The notes beneath the pieces are model-generated. The model had not been told where the DNA came from, did no database searches, and was given only the letters and a program-made list of their open reading frames with translations. A DNA stretch of 64,000 nt, from assembly GCA_942159475.1 (NCBI GenBank), contig OW804094.1:59268966-59332965 (forward strand), in the 5' to 3' direction. Source of the stretch: Sthenelais limicola. Taxonomy: Eukaryota > Annelida > Polychaeta > Phyllodocida > Sigalionidae. The position numbers and the translations under genes were made by a program. Shown here in pieces: positions 44,185 to 55,784 of the stretch (position 1 is its first letter; each line of letters starts with the position of its first letter).

Positions 44185-45300
44185 CCAAATACAAATCCTC
44201 AGGGATTAAATATCTGAAAACTCCTCTACTTAAAATATCTTAACCTCCTTACTAGGACAGTTCAAGTTTATAATAGAACTCTCACTATCTACTGCCACCG
44301 TACCGGATAAATGGAAAATGGGTAAAGTTACCCCCCTATTAAAATCCGGTAGAACAACTGATCCCGGTAACTACAGGCCTATCACCAGTATTTCTCTCCC
44401 AGCCAAGTTACTAGAAAAAGTTGTCCAAATACAGCTCATGGCATACCTTGAAACAAATAACATCCTGTATAATGGCCAATTTGGCTTTAGGTCGGGTTAT
44501 TCCACCAATGATGCTGTAGTGTCTTATTTAAATATTGTGTATGGAGCAATAAATGCTAAAGAATCATGCAGGGCTGTCTACCTGGACTTACGGAAGGCTT
44601 TTGACACTGTTGACCATAATATACTTCTCACCAAATAAAATAAAATTGGAGTCAAAGGTCCTGAATTAAACTGGTTCAAGAATTACCTTGTCAACCGTCA
44701 ACAACAGGTCTCAGTAAATGGACTCCTATCCACTCCCAACCAGATTACCTGTGGTGTACCCCAGGGGAACACCCTGGGGCCGATCCTATTCTCCATATAT
44801 ATTAACGACCTTCCTTTAGTAGCCAGTAATACACACCTACCGCTATTTGCCGATGACACCATAATTTGCAAAACCGGCAATGATTCGAAAACATTAACTA
44901 AACATCTCCAAACTGATCTAGAGAAAGTAATGCTATGGTGTAGAGTAAACAAAATCTCTTTGAATGAAGACTAGTCAAAGGTGACCACCTTCCTGGGGAA
45001 GCCTTCTGAGGGGTCTAGGTGGAGGAAGGCCTCCTCCTCTTCCTACAAAGTCCTTCTTGGCAATAAGCCTTTAGATGAAGTTGAAGACTATAAATACCTA
45101 GGGACTGTCGTCGACGGTACCCTATCATTTAAAAAACACCTGTCTAACACTAAAAAGAAGGTTTCTCATAAGCTTTGGGCCGTTTAAGCACCTCAGGAGC
45201 AGATTGAACGTACAACTTAGTGCCCAAGTATACAAAACCTCAATTTTACCCTTAATTCTCCTTATCCTTGATAGCGCGAAAATAAGCTATCCCACCATCA
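44185..45300 (+). pseudogene. LINE reverse-transcriptase fragment
   Basis: Plus-strand frames encode most of an RT palm of the jockey/CR1-like type. VPDKWKMGKVTPLLKSGRTT, GNYRPITSISLPAKLLEKVV, GQFGFRSGYSTNDAVV and VYLDLRKAFDTVDHNILL (first catalytic Asp) come first. After a TAA at 44636 follow ITCGVPQGNTLGPILFSIYI and LPLFADDTIIC (catalytic DD). After a second stop near 44972 follow DYKYLGTVVDGTLSFKKHL and, with a frameshift near 45187, HLRSRLNVQLSAQVYKTSIL. The endonuclease and the 3' end are missing. Moderately old, with two stops and one frameshift. It is a different lineage from the 23-26 kb LINE. Confidence 0.85.
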
Positions 45301-47869
45301 CGCCACCTGGAGTGGCAGATGTAGTTATTAATAAACCCATTTATGGAAATTGTAGCCATTACACTGGTGACTTCTTGTGCTTCGCCTCTTGCTATTCATG
45401 ACTTTATTTATGTAACTAGAACACCAGTAGTAAGGGCCACCCATGTGTCGTCGACGCATGGGTGTACTGTTACCCTTACAAGTGAATCTAATAGTCACTC
45501 TCCGGTAGGGCTTGAGATCCTCCCTATGATGGGAGATTGACCCACCGACTGTATCGTTTGATAAAATAAAAGAAGCAACAACAACAACTCCTTTGATGTC
45601 ACCCATTCCCATTAAAGGGTATCAAGCAAGATTATTACCAGGGATGCCAGTTGGGGTCTGTAAAATTGACTGAAAATTTTTAGAGGGTTGTTTGGGACAG
45701 GATCCATGACCGCTGTATACGAAAATCCCCGATTATCACTCACCAAGGAAAACCTATTGTTTCCATAGAAAAAAATGCTTAATAATTCAGAAAACCAGAG
45801 GTGCCAAACCTCCCGTTTCGGCGGGAGATCTCCCGTTTTTTTGGACAATTTGGCAATTCCTCCCGTCTCCAAATCAAAATCTCCCGCTTTTTGCCGAAAT
45901 CATATAAATCCTCCCTTGGATACCAACATAATAGCATTTCAGACGTTGGAAAAAACTACAATTTGATCTTCTGTACATTGTACTATGTAATTCAATCATT
46001 TATAAGTAATTGGGGAGTGATTTTGTCTTGTTCTAACTGGCTATTATCCGGTATGTTGGCGAACAATATTCCCAGAATGCTATGGGAACATGACGTCAGC
46101 AGAGCACTAGCACACTTCCGTCTTCTGTTGGCCTAAGGTGTTTGGCCAAACCCTTTTTTTGATTGATTGATTTTTTGATTGATCTATGAGGCATATGGAT
46201 GTTACACCTGAACTTCTGGCAAAGGAAAGACTCCATGGATCTCATTCTTTGCTCAAATTGGTAGCCTTCAACCCCTACGAGAGGATTGGAATAAATTCCC
46301 TCTTCCTCATTCTCAGTACCACCTTGTTGACTAGCCATGTTGACTGGGCTGCACAGCCATGTGTACTACAGGCACGGCATCCATGCTGGTCATCATGTAT
46401 AGGGAGGGGAGGGCTAATTTTAAGTTTGGACTGAGTTTATGTATACAGAGATGCCAAGTGTCCCGATTTGTCTGGGACAGTCCCGGAAATCAGCCCTGTG
46501 TCCCGCATCCCGCCCGCAGACAACTTTGTCCCGGAAAAATGTTATTTTGACCAGATAATATTTAACCCCTAAAGATACTTAAAATGCACCACAGAGCAAG
46601 CAAAATCTCTTAGCTTCGGGGGCCCGTTGCATGAGGTATTGTTAAGTGAAAATCGTGTCCTTAAAATATCCTTAACCCTTACTGTTGCACCAGCAAATAT
46701 CGTGTCCTTAATTCATGTTTTGTGTCTTTAAATGGGGGTCTTTTAACTTTGAGCATGGGATATCGTTATCATAGCGCTAAATGATTTCCGTTGCCCCCCC
46801 CCCCCCCCCCCGCCCGCACGGTCTCTGATATCGATTTTAGGCTTGAGCCCGACGGTCTCCAGTGAAATGAACAAGTGATAAAATTATCTTGTCTAATCAG
46901 AGCAGTTTTTATATCATATCAAATAATGGCATAACTGTCGTTGAGTGTATCTCATGTAATTAAAAAACAGTAAAACAGCCAAAATAAGTGAGTCTGTGAG
47001 TAAAATCTGTGAGTTAAATCACTTGTTGACTTGTGAATTCGTTGTGTCTACCTGGCCCTGTCTTAGACAATCTTATTTTCTGCATGTTATTTACCATATT
47101 AATGCCCCTCTTTTTTCAGTCTGTAAAATCCTGTTGGTCTCCATTGTTACAATTTGGCAGAGACCGACGGTCTCTGGTCTCTCAATTCAATAAAATAAAG
47201 AGTACAAAATCATACCTCATAACCCATCCCACCCACACCCCATATACAACTATTACAAATTTGCATCTCCCCATGCCACACATAATTAATGGTCCTCCCT
47301 CCACTCTCCAAGGGTACACCCAGAGTGCGCTCTTTGTGTGAATCATAGTGTCACCTATAATTGGTTGTGTTTGGAACTGCATGTGAGTTCCACAGACACT
47401 CAATTCTTAGTTTTAAATATGGTTATTTGCTGGCAACATCAATTTGTTTGATGTTGATTTCAATGTCAGACATGTTCCCTTCTAGTTTCTAATGATAAAA
47501 TGTTAAAATAACGATGGAAACAAATTATTAAATGTCCTTCAGGAAGTGCTGGTATATGAACACAACCAGCCGCTCAGTCACACTCAACGTTCACCAGTGG
47601 GGAACGAACACGTCCATCCAAAGACACACAGAAAACCATGCACTGACCACATACTGGTAATGAACAGGCCCGAGTTAGTGTCGTACACAGGGCAATATGG
47701 CAGCACCCAGGACAGGGTTTGGAGAGAGCGGGAAAGAAATTACTTGATTGATTCTGGCAATATCATTGCCCAGAAACCAGTATTATAATGCGGGTCCTCA
47801 GTTGTCAACCATAATTGAGCTGTATGACCAGCAAGTGTTCCAACCCAGAGTTTTACTTTAATCGCAATA
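45301..47869. other. No gene recognised; possible MITE ends
   Basis: CAGAGGTGCCAAACCTCCCG at 45793 and CAGAGATGCCAAGTGTCCCG at 46447 are similar and could be termini of diverged elements, each followed by repeats of TCCCG. No matched other ends were found. 46796-46812 is a C-run. Confidence 0.4.
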
Positions 47870-48000
47870 GCATGGCGACGTCTGCGATGCAATGTTTATC
47901 GCCAACAAATATTAAACATGTCTAATATTTCTGCAATAGACGGCGACGCATTTCTTTCGCCTCTAATTGGTTACTGCTGCTGGGCATAAGTAGGTCAGCG
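47870..48000. repeat. Fragment related to the CGATGCAAAGACGATG family
   Basis: GCGATGCAATGTTTATCGCC then AATATTAAACATGTCTAATATT centres on AAACATGT like the middle of the full copy at 55993-56405. GGCGACG/CGTCGCC-type words flank it. Low-confidence family assignment. Confidence 0.4.
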
Positions 48001-48056
48001 AGAGGTTTCATAATGCTTCAACACAACGACAAATTTGTATGCAGAGTGCGTTATCC

Positions 48057-48264
48057 CGGGCCCACACATTCAAGAACTTAGAGCTGAATTGGCCTTAGAC
48101 AATTCGTATGAATTCAAAATCATTCTTAAGAAACATACTTGAGTTTGGTAATGTGTGGGCTTTCTTAGGAAGAAACCTCCACTTAATATGACAAATTGTG
48201 GGTTCTTGGATTTTTGGACTTTTCATGAGGCTCCAATTCGTACAAATTGAATGTGTGGGCCCGG
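48057..48264. mobile_element. 208-bp MITE with 18-bp perfect TIRs
   Basis: CCGGGCCCACACATTCAA at 48057-48074 and its exact complement at 48247-48264. Weaker symmetry continues inside (ATTCGTA). No coding capacity. No unambiguous target duplication. Confidence 0.85.
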
Positions 48265-48510
48265 CTTTAATGAACAACTATTGTGGTTAGTCAACACAAC
48301 GCAGAAATCGTTGCGTTAATATAGCGCAGAACTTTTCATTTACTTATTATTAATATAATCGTTGCATTGTGTCATCTCAAATGTTACTAATATTGACTTT
48401 AGTAATTTATCAACGCTCCAATCAAAGCTTTTAATGGGAAATTATCAACTCAAACGACTATGCCTCTCCAGTCCAGAAAATGACCACACAAGAAGAGGAT
48501 CTCTGACATA

Positions 48511-48586
48511 GGTTTTGCATGGTTAGTTTAGTAAGATTAAGTTTGTCAGGTTTTGCATGGTTAGTTTAGTAAGATTAAGTTTGTCA
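48511..48586. repeat. Two perfect 38-bp tandem units
   Basis: GGTTTTGCATGGTTAGTTTA then GTAAGATTAAGTTTGTCA is repeated at 48549-48586. A diverged reverse-complement single unit lies at 20605-20645 with shared neighbouring sequence, so the unit belongs to a dispersed repeat and was duplicated here. Confidence 0.85.
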
Positions 48587-50562
48587 TTTTGCAGTTAAAT
48601 TCCGTAGCCTACACACCACCAACGTGGTGAGTATGCTACCCCATCCACCCTATAAATAGCCTACATGTTGTCAACAAGCCTGTGGGTGTTATGTAATGGT
48701 GGCAGTGGCTAGTAGTGGTAAAGTGTGTGGGGTGGTTGAAGCTATGTAAACATGGCGTTCAAAACAGCATTGCTGGACCATAAATGTATGTATTCCTCCA
48801 ATCAAAAAGGTAGCCTATTAATATAGCTTTCGATTAAGACTAACTAGGCTGCCGTACGTAGTGTTAAAGTTGGATAACAGGTCGAGATATACAGCATGCG
48901 GTATACTGGGAAAGACCGGGTAATCAGGCAACAGATTCTATTTTTAGTTGAGTGGTTTATCACCCTCTGCACAGAGGGCGGGTCAGTCGCACGTGGTCTA
49001 GGCTCAGAGCCTCTCAGATCAGATAATGCTTAGAGTCTATTTGTACTTTAAACAATCAATTACAATAGACCACGCCAACATACATGACATAGCTAGTGAA
49101 GTGATATACAACAAACCACTTGTGATTCAGCACTTGTGACCCGCCAAGCAGAAAAGTACCTTCCTGCGGGAGTTATAGGTCCTAGGAATTCCCATCATAT
49201 TCATGACGTCACTGTCACAAATGTTTATATTAGTAATTCTGAGTGGCAGGTAACTTTGAAAGTTTGTAACTTCACTAATTTGTGGAGTATCAACAAAATT
49301 CTTTCAGTTTTATAATGCTCATTTCCCCTTCTGTACATCCCCGTCAGTTTTTTTTTAATATTTATTTTTTGTACGTCTGACATGTCACAGGAAAATGAGT
49401 CACTCCAACCAATCCAATCAATTTGAGATCATCTACTAAACACTGACATAACTTTACAAATAAGCCCATATCTCGGCAAATTCTGGGAATATTCAACTAT
49501 TTTTTTTTATTATTGACTCAGGAGGACATGCAGATTCAGAATCTATAATAACCCAAATTTGAAAATTTGGCCCTGGAGTCCCCTATCTGCTTGGCTGGTC
49601 ACAGTTTATTATCCTTTGATCTAAGTCCAAGTTTAACGTTTTTTAGGTACATATTTAGCATTTTCACTCAAAGCATCACTAAATCACAGTAACTATAACT
49701 TGACATCGGACACAAGTATTTGATCCTGAGAAAACGTTTCCCTTGGCGTACCTACATTCATGTACATTAAGTTCAAACTAATTGTAAGGTTTATAAATCG
49801 ATCAATAGTTAAATAATCAATACCGTTAACTTAATACTTGTTTAGGGATAAATTACAAGCCTTTGACAATTGACCAAGCATAGTCCCATCAATGATCAAT
49901 ATTCAAAATGGCAGTGTGCCACCAAACACCGCCCCTGTCCCAGGCCAACAGATAATGTCGGCGGAGCTTACCGATCATTATAATTGATTGGGGACAAATT
50001 ATACAAACACAACAGCAAATAATTCCGGGAGTCTAAATATATATCTTCTTAGCTAACAATGCTCAGAGGTAGAAGAAGTAGTATGTCTGATGTTACATTG
50101 ATGATAGAAATATTTCATATAATACATATCACCTGAGTGATATGTTAGCAAAAATAAGCGTTAATAATACTACTTCCTTGACTTACAAGAGAAGTAAATA
50201 GATTCTTGCAAGAATAACTTCCTCCTGTTTATCTCTGGCCTATCATAATCACTAGTGACATCATGAGGCTGGTTGATAACACGAAGATCAAAAGGGCAAT
50301 ACATGCAGACAAAAACAGTATCTGAACGACAGCCTAGCTTTACAGTTTATACATTGTGGTTAAGCTTAGCTTCTGAAGTTTAAATTCAACTAGCTGTACC
50401 AGTATAGGAGAAGGTGGTGTTTACTTAGTATGGGGAAAACAAATATAACCATAACTGAGCGAGGGACTCAGCCACTGTTCCTCTAAAAATATGTTACTTT
50501 ATTATATGTTTCTTATATTATATATGTATCTATTAAGTTAGTAAAAGTGATGATGTAAGTCT
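48587..50562. other. No gene recognised
   Basis: Only short frames. Poly-T tracts at 49349 and 49500. No element ends identified. Confidence 0.5.
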
Positions 50563-50765
50563 AAGCAGTCTGGCCACTGTCGACAAAATGGTGTCGATGC
50601 AAAGACGATGTAATTGCCAGCGATGCACATCGATGAGGAGGATTATTGGTGGCTGCATCGTCTTGGCATCGACAAGGAAAAAAAGCTCGGCAACTAAAGA
50701 ACTAATTTTCATACTTTTATATGGCCATTTCCACCAATTTGACAACATTTGGGCCCCTAGACACT
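50563..50765 (+). mobile_element. MITE fragment, CGATGCAAAGACGATG family
   Basis: The left end AAGCAGTCTGGCCACTGTCG matches the terminal AAGCGGTC-GGCCACTGT of the copy at 55993-56405. Inside are TGTCGATGCAAAGACGATG and GGTGGCTGCATCGTC. It runs to TATGGCCATTTCCACCAATT then TGACAACATTTGG, which is the complement of 55792-55835. Internally shortened relative to the full copy. Confidence 0.78.
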
Positions 50766-52835
50766 CCCTGAGTACCCAAAAATAATTTTTACATTTATCA
50801 GTTGATTTTTTATTTTCTATCAACCTTATATATATATATGCACATTAACTGCCAAGTTTGGAACCATTCTGATTATTAGTAAATTTTCCACAGGGGGGTA
50901 AAAAAATAGATCCCTAATATGAAAAAAATGCCAAAAATAGCATGTCGAATAATGGTACATATTTGTACATAAATGAGGATTTAAATTAAAAATGAATTAA
51001 ACAAATATGCACATAATGTGTTAAACTATTGTGTACTTGATAGGCCTCGACATAAGGGTAACAGCACTTCATTAGAAGGAAAGTTATAGCCAAATAACCA
51101 TTCCAGTAATGGCAATGATAATGGCAGCGGCAAGGGTGACAGGTCATTGACCCTCTGCCCATATTATAATGTATGTATACACATATTATAACTCATTATA
51201 TTTATAACATATATAACATTCATTACCCTTGTTTAATTTTTTAAGTTGACTTGAATACTTGAATTGATTGTTCCTGTTGTTTAAGTATTTAGAGGCAAAA
51301 TTTTTAAGGATAAATGTTCTAATATCATATACATGTGTTAGGGATACAATTTCTGACATTTTGTGATGGCAGACGTGACGTAGACGACGTGACGAAGATG
51401 ACAAAAGCGTGACGAAGGTTTTTTAAGCATTTTGCTGTAAGAATCATACAAAAATGACTCGGAAATTATTAATTTTAGTCTACATAGATTGCTATTAAGC
51501 AAAGTTAATAATAAATGTCAAATTCAAAGTTTATTATTAAATTGATGCCTTGTAAGGCTCTAAAAACCATAAAATAGGTGTGACGAAGAAGCATGAGCTA
51601 TGGTACCCACCACCTTTTGCTGCCATGTTATTTCTCAGCTATGATTCAGAACAAGAATTACAAGCATAAGCTTGTATAAAGCGGGCTTTTAATTATTCGA
51701 ATTATATATAATATAATGTAATTATAAGTAAAAATTAAGTATATTTTTTATCATAAGTATAAATATAGGTCGATTACATAATTATAATTATAATTAAAAA
51801 TATGAATATATCAGAGTAAGGGGGTAGGGATGTGGAGAGGAAAAGTACCATCGACCATATGACAACTCATAAAATATCCTCATTTCATCAGTAAATAATA
51901 AAAATATGTATCGTTGTGAAATAAATTTCAGGTTCAGTTAGGTGGAGTTAAATCTCCATAAAGAAAATTATCGATCAAAATGCAATTATAAAATTGCCAA
52001 AATCTCTTAAAAAACTAAACTAAAATGAAATTCGTGCCATAATCTATTTAAATATAACCTTGATAATCATGAGAAAGCCATTTTGAAAGATATATGACGC
52101 CCCTTTGCTTGTACAGACCTAAAAATCTTTCGCCGAAATTCCAGATAAATTCTGAATCTCCTATGTCCGATTCCGATAATAAAATTCCATTTCGAATCGA
52201 TCTTAGAATTAAAATTCCAACGAACATAATGATATTTAACTACTGGGAATTTACCAGCAGATGGTCAGACATGTTCCATCTCGCACCAACTAGATTTAAA
52301 ACAATGAAATGAAGTATTTAAGTTGTAATACATGAGAAACCATCGTGTGGCCGTCGTCTACCATGATAAAAATCGCCATTTTGACAAGCCCTCTTCTCAG
52401 CACTGAGAAAGAGAGAGAGAAATAATTTTCTGCTCAATGAAAATCGCCGAATACATGACTCAATAGTAACCCTATGGGTGTCATCGTCGGCACCGATATT
52501 TTTCTTAATAATGACCAAAATGTTTCCAAAAACATTTAATATGATAGATTTCAACGTGTGGACAAAATACCCACCATGAAACAAGCAAGTTCTCTTTTAA
52601 TTTCGTCATTATTCGGCGTGCAAATCATTGCTAAAATTGTCAGCCATCTTGAAAAAAAACGCCGCCGACGCCACCCATACAACTCTATATTAAAACTAAA
52701 TGGGGCGGAATATACCTAAAAATGACAAATTGAATCGGTAGAAGCCTAAATTCCCTTTAAAACATAACCTAGAGTGATATTACTGCCTTCGAAAATATTT
52801 ATTTCCAGCGAAAAATGGCAGTTTCATCGAAGCAA
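50766..52835. other. No gene recognised, AT-rich
   Basis: Strongly AT-rich with alternating TA tracts (50827-50839; 51690-51800). No reading frame carries a recognised motif. No repeats with clear termini. Confidence 0.5.
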
Positions 52836-52836
52836 A

Positions 52837-52950
52837 ACTTAATGATTATGTTAAAACTTAATGATTGTCAATCAGACTTAATGGCAGGTCACGTGACCCT
52901 TCTACGTTTTAACTAGGTATAAAAGGTAACCGCATTTAACTGGTCAGTCA
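52837..52950 (+). promoter_or_regulatory. Promoter: ACTTAATG triplet, palindromic E-box, TATA box and initiator
   Basis: ACTTAATG occurs three times at 52837, 52856 and 52876, spaced 19-20 bp. The perfect 12-bp palindrome GGTCACGTGACC (an E-box) lies at 52887-52898 and TATAAAA at 52918-52924. A TCAGTC initiator has its A at 52946, 28 bp from the TATA box, the normal spacing for RNA polymerase II. The motifs are read directly; their function is inference. The gene served is not identified. It could be a host gene, a long non-coding RNA or an unrecognised element's promoter. Confidence 0.55.
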
Positions 52951-53381
52951 GTAGACCAGAGGATTTTGTACTGAACAGAACTACAGATGTTTTTCCATTG
53001 ATCTGGTGATCATTGGACCTTTTAACCTTTTTCTACCCCTACACCTAGAGATTTGCTGGACGATTTTCAAGACTCTTCTACCATTGGTTTCAATGACTGG
53101 AAATAATATTCAAGTTGTGCTTTACAGGATCATTCTCAAAGGAATCTGCTCAGAGAATGGATCCTAATTTTGAGATTTTGAAAAATTCTCAAATTTGTGT
53201 GTGTGTGCCAAATGGATGTACGAAATAAGGGCTTCTAGCACTCAAATGGAATTTTTATCTGTGTGTGCCATATGGATGTACGAAAAAAGGGCTTCTAGTA
53301 TAGTACTCAAATGGAATTTCTTGAAGCATGGAAACCAGTGGAAATGCATCTTCTTACGATGTGCATTGGACTTAAAACTGT
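52946..53381 (+). other. Putative non-coding first exon downstream of the promoter
   Basis: From the initiator to 53381 there is no long open frame: the first ATG is followed quickly by a stop. The segment ends at CTTAAAACT|GTAAGT, a strong splice-donor match at 53382. It contains an imperfect tandem pair (53203-53262 and 53263-53325: GTGTGTGCCAAATGGATGTA then CGAAATAAGGGCTTCTAG). Exon status is inferred from promoter plus donor only. Confidence 0.4.
53203..53325. repeat. Tandem pair of about 60-bp units
   Basis: GTGTGTGCCAAATGGATGTA, CGAAATAAGGGCTTCTAG and ACTCAAATGGAATTT recur in the second unit with a few changes and a short TATAGT insertion. Confidence 0.85.
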
Positions 53382-53441
53382 AAGTCATCTCTAACCTCCA
53401 CTAGCTTTCACTGAATCTCACCTTATTCCAGAAAATTTCGA

Positions 53442-53872
53442 CAGTGTGCCAAAGTACATTGTGTGTGCCAAAGTACATTGTGTGTGCCAAAGTACATTGT
53501 GTGTGCCAAAGTACATTGTGTGTGTGTAAAAGTACATTGTGTGTGTGCAAAAGTACAGTGTGCAGAGTGTGCACACACAAGTACAGTGTGCAGAGTGTGC
53601 ACACACAAGTACAGTGTGCAGAGTGTGCACACCCAAGTACAGTGCACACTGTATGCACACACAAGTACAGTGTGCAGACTGTGCACGCAAAAGTACAGTG
53701 TGCAGACTGTGCACACACAAGTACAGTGTGCACACACAAGTAGAGTAAGTACAGTACAGTGTGCACACACAAGTACAGTGTGACAAGTACAGTGTGCACA
53801 CTGTATGCACACACAAGTACAGTGTGCACACACAAGTACAGTATAGACACAAGTACAGTATAGACAGAAGGG
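53442..53872. repeat. GTACATTGTGTGTGCCAAA / GTACAGTGTGCACAC minisatellite
   Basis: The left third repeats a 19-bp unit (CAAAGTACATTGTGTGTGC) exactly four times, then changes to units of GTACAGTGTGCAGAGTGTGC plus ACACACAA of about 28 bp. The array shows higher-order variation and ends with GTACAGTATAGACACAA units. Long open frames in five of six readings result from the repeat and are not genes. Confidence 0.95.
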
Positions 53873-54065
53873 GAGAGAGAGGAGAGGGGGGGGGGGGGGA
53901 GAGAGAGAGAAGGGGAGAGAGAAGGAGGGAGAGAAGGGGGGGGGGGAGGGAAGGATGGAGTGAAGGATGGATGGAGTGATGGATGGATGGATGGAGTGAT
54001 GGATGGATTGAAGGATGGATTGAAGGATGAATTGAAGGATGGACTGAAGGATGGACTGATGGACC
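53873..54065. repeat. GA/G-rich tract, then GGAT and GAAGGATG(G/A) units
   Basis: Purine-rich GGGGAGAGAGAG sequence passes into repeated GGATGGATGGA and ATTGAAGGATGG, each 8-12 bp units. Simple-sequence expansion adjoining the minisatellite. Confidence 0.9.
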
Positions 54066-54118
54066 GAATTGATTTTTTTTAAAAAATTTTCTTTTTTAAT
54101 TTTTTTAATATTTTTTTT

Positions 54119-54483
54119 TGTTTATAAATGAACATTTCTGCGAATTTGGAGAAGTTTATTTTCACATGTCTTCAAGTACACTACATGTATACATACATGT
54201 ATACACGCATACATGTATACGCATACATACGTATGCATCCTTCAGTGCTCCCTGCCACCTAGTCCATGAGCTTGGACCCTCGCTCCGCAGACAGCTGAGT
54301 GGGCTGAAACCCCCATTATCGCCCACTCAGCTGGGCCAACGAAAACACCTTTAAAAGTTATTTAATGAATTATTTAAAGTAACTAAAGAGATAGGAAGCT
54401 AAATATGACTTATTAAAGATCCCAAATGAACGATTCTGTTTATAAATGAACATTTCTGTGAATTTGGAGAAGTTTATTTTCAC
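54119..54483. repeat. 47-bp direct repeats bounding about 270 bp
   Basis: TGTTTATAAATGAACATTTC, then TG(C/T)GAATTTGGAGAAG, then TTTATTTTCAC, occurs at 54119-54165 and 54437-54483 with one difference. The interval holds ACATGTATAC repeats and a CCCACTCAGCTG/CAGCTGAGTGGG inverted pair (54290-54340). Confidence 0.85.
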
Positions 54484-54559
54484 TAGACCTGATCGATATA
54501 TGTGACGTCACATATGGTGCGTACAAGCATATTGGATAGGTTTGTGTAGGCCACCCTCA
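54484..54559. other. Short spacer
   Basis: TGTGACGTCACATATG at 54501-54516 contains the TGACGTCA palindrome, a CRE-type site, upstream of the SINE. Confidence 0.4.
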
Positions 54560-54670
54560 ACTGTATTTCATGGCCGAGCGGTCTACGGCGCTAGACTGGA
54601 GAGCGAGGGGTCCCGAGTTCGAACCGCGGTCGAGGACAGAGACAATTTCTTTAGGCAAACCTCATAACAT
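54560..54670 (+). mobile_element. tRNA-derived SINE head
   Basis: TGGCCGAGCGGTCTACGGCG at 54571-54590 is a Pol III A box of Leu/Ser-tRNA type, and GAGTTCGAACC at 54615-54625 is the B box, 45 bp apart. GGGGTCCCGAGTTCGAACCG forms the T-arm region. The acceptor ends are not complementary and no 3' half-stem is present, so this is not a tRNA gene. The body beyond about 54670 runs into GA repeats. Confidence 0.7.
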
Positions 54671-54730
54671 GAGAGAGAGAGAGGGGACGAGCGCAGTAGG
54701 CGTCCTATCATTGGGAGCGGGGAACGGGAG

Positions 54731-54761
<31 letters not shown>

Positions 54762-54912
54762 CGGGAAAAATATTTAGTTTCCAGGGCTGAGAAACCATTT
54801 AAAAAAAAAAAAAATCCAAGGCAATTTGCCCATAGGAACGCAGTAGGGGTCCAATCACGCAATTACGCAAAGAGGAGCAAGAGATAGAGAGAGAGGAGGA
54901 GGAGAGAGGAGG
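54662..54912. repeat. GA-rich tracts
   Basis: GAGAGAGAGAGA runs at 54671-54683, 54732-54760 and 54886-54912, with an A-run at 54799-54812. No coding frame. Confidence 0.85.
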
Positions 54913-55192
54913 ACACCACTTGTCAACCCCTAGACCTTTTAGTACAGTCTACAAAGGATTATTGAAGGCCTCTGGGAAGGACTACAAGAGGAGGAGAAAG
55001 AGAGTGTTTGACGACGAAGTAGGGGTCCTATCACGCAATCGTACGCAAAAATACCAGTTCAGCTGCAAAACGCAGCACCAAACCCTACCTATGCCTACCG
55101 AAACCAGAACTAAGCCTACGATAAGCTTACATAGCAATTATAACGTGGGGGATCTGTGAGTAGTATATGTCCTTTTAGGATTGCAGCGTAAA
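54913..55192. other. No gene recognised
   Basis: Frame 54920-55159 has no recognised motif. An acceptor-like TTTTAGG lies at 55173-55179, just ahead of the GC-rich frame. Confidence 0.4.
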
Positions 55193-55357
55193 ATGATGGC
55201 TCCCGGCGGACCTGTATGTCGACGCGTCCCGTCAGCCGCAATTGCGCAGCACTCGGATTTCCCTTCAGATCTAAAGGCAACGTTGAAGGCGGCGATCGGC
55301 CTCGAGGCCGTCCTCGGGGCCAAGCGATTCCTTAAAAGCGGGACGAGCCCGCTTTAA
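55193..55357 (+). CDS. Small GC-rich hypothetical frame, 54 codons
   Basis: ATG at 55193 opens a 54-codon frame ending TAA at 55355-55357. The product includes VPSAAIAQHSDFPSDLKATL and KAAIGLEAVLGAKRF, an amphipathic-looking helix. The tract is clearly GC- and CpG-richer than its surroundings, as in an exon or a recent transposon fragment. A pyrimidine-AG stretch 15-20 bp upstream could be a splice acceptor. I do not recognise the family. It could be a last exon or a chance frame in a GC-rich repeat. Confidence 0.3.
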   Translation: MMAPGGPVCRRVPSAAIAQHSDFPSDLKATLKAAIGLEAVLGAKRFLKSGTSPL

Positions 55358-55784
55358 AAACTCAAATCAATACATTTGATGTTCTGTACCTACATAATCC
55401 CATGCGTTCTATCATTATTCATCAAAATTTGATACAATTTTTTTTTCCTATTTATTTATTCCACCTTAGGCACACAGAGTGACGAAGACGACAGGGGGGT
55501 ACCCACAAAAAAAAATATTATTATTTGCAATTTTTTTTTTACACAGATCATGTTCACGTAACCTACTATCACAACATATTAAAAAAATGTTCAATTTTGA
55601 AGATTATTTAGAAATTTAGCAATTCCACGGACTAATGGCGGTTTTAAAAAACGATTTTTGCCCCAAAAATGGGATTTTGAAATAATAAAAAAAAAATTGG
55701 GCTAAGAATGCCAAAAATCCAATCAAAAAAATTTATCAAATTAATGGTAATTAATTTGATTTAAGCCCATTTTATCACTTTCCA
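55358..55784. other. No gene recognised
   Basis: AT-rich with several homopolymer runs of A and T. No frame of interest. Confidence 0.5.

Noticed and set aside
45793..46560. Element bounded by CAGAGGTGCCAA and CAGAGATGCCAA
   Set aside because: Both words are in the same orientation, so they are not inverted ends of one element; not enough evidence for a mobile-element call.
53401..53852. Three minus-strand and several plus-strand Cys/His-rich open frames of 99-149 codons
   Set aside because: They are translations of the minisatellite; frames stay open because unit lengths avoid stops. No real gene.
54560..54650. Functional tRNA-Leu or tRNA-Ser
   Set aside because: A and B boxes are present but the acceptor stem does not pair and the anticodon arm is irregular; a SINE head is the better call.
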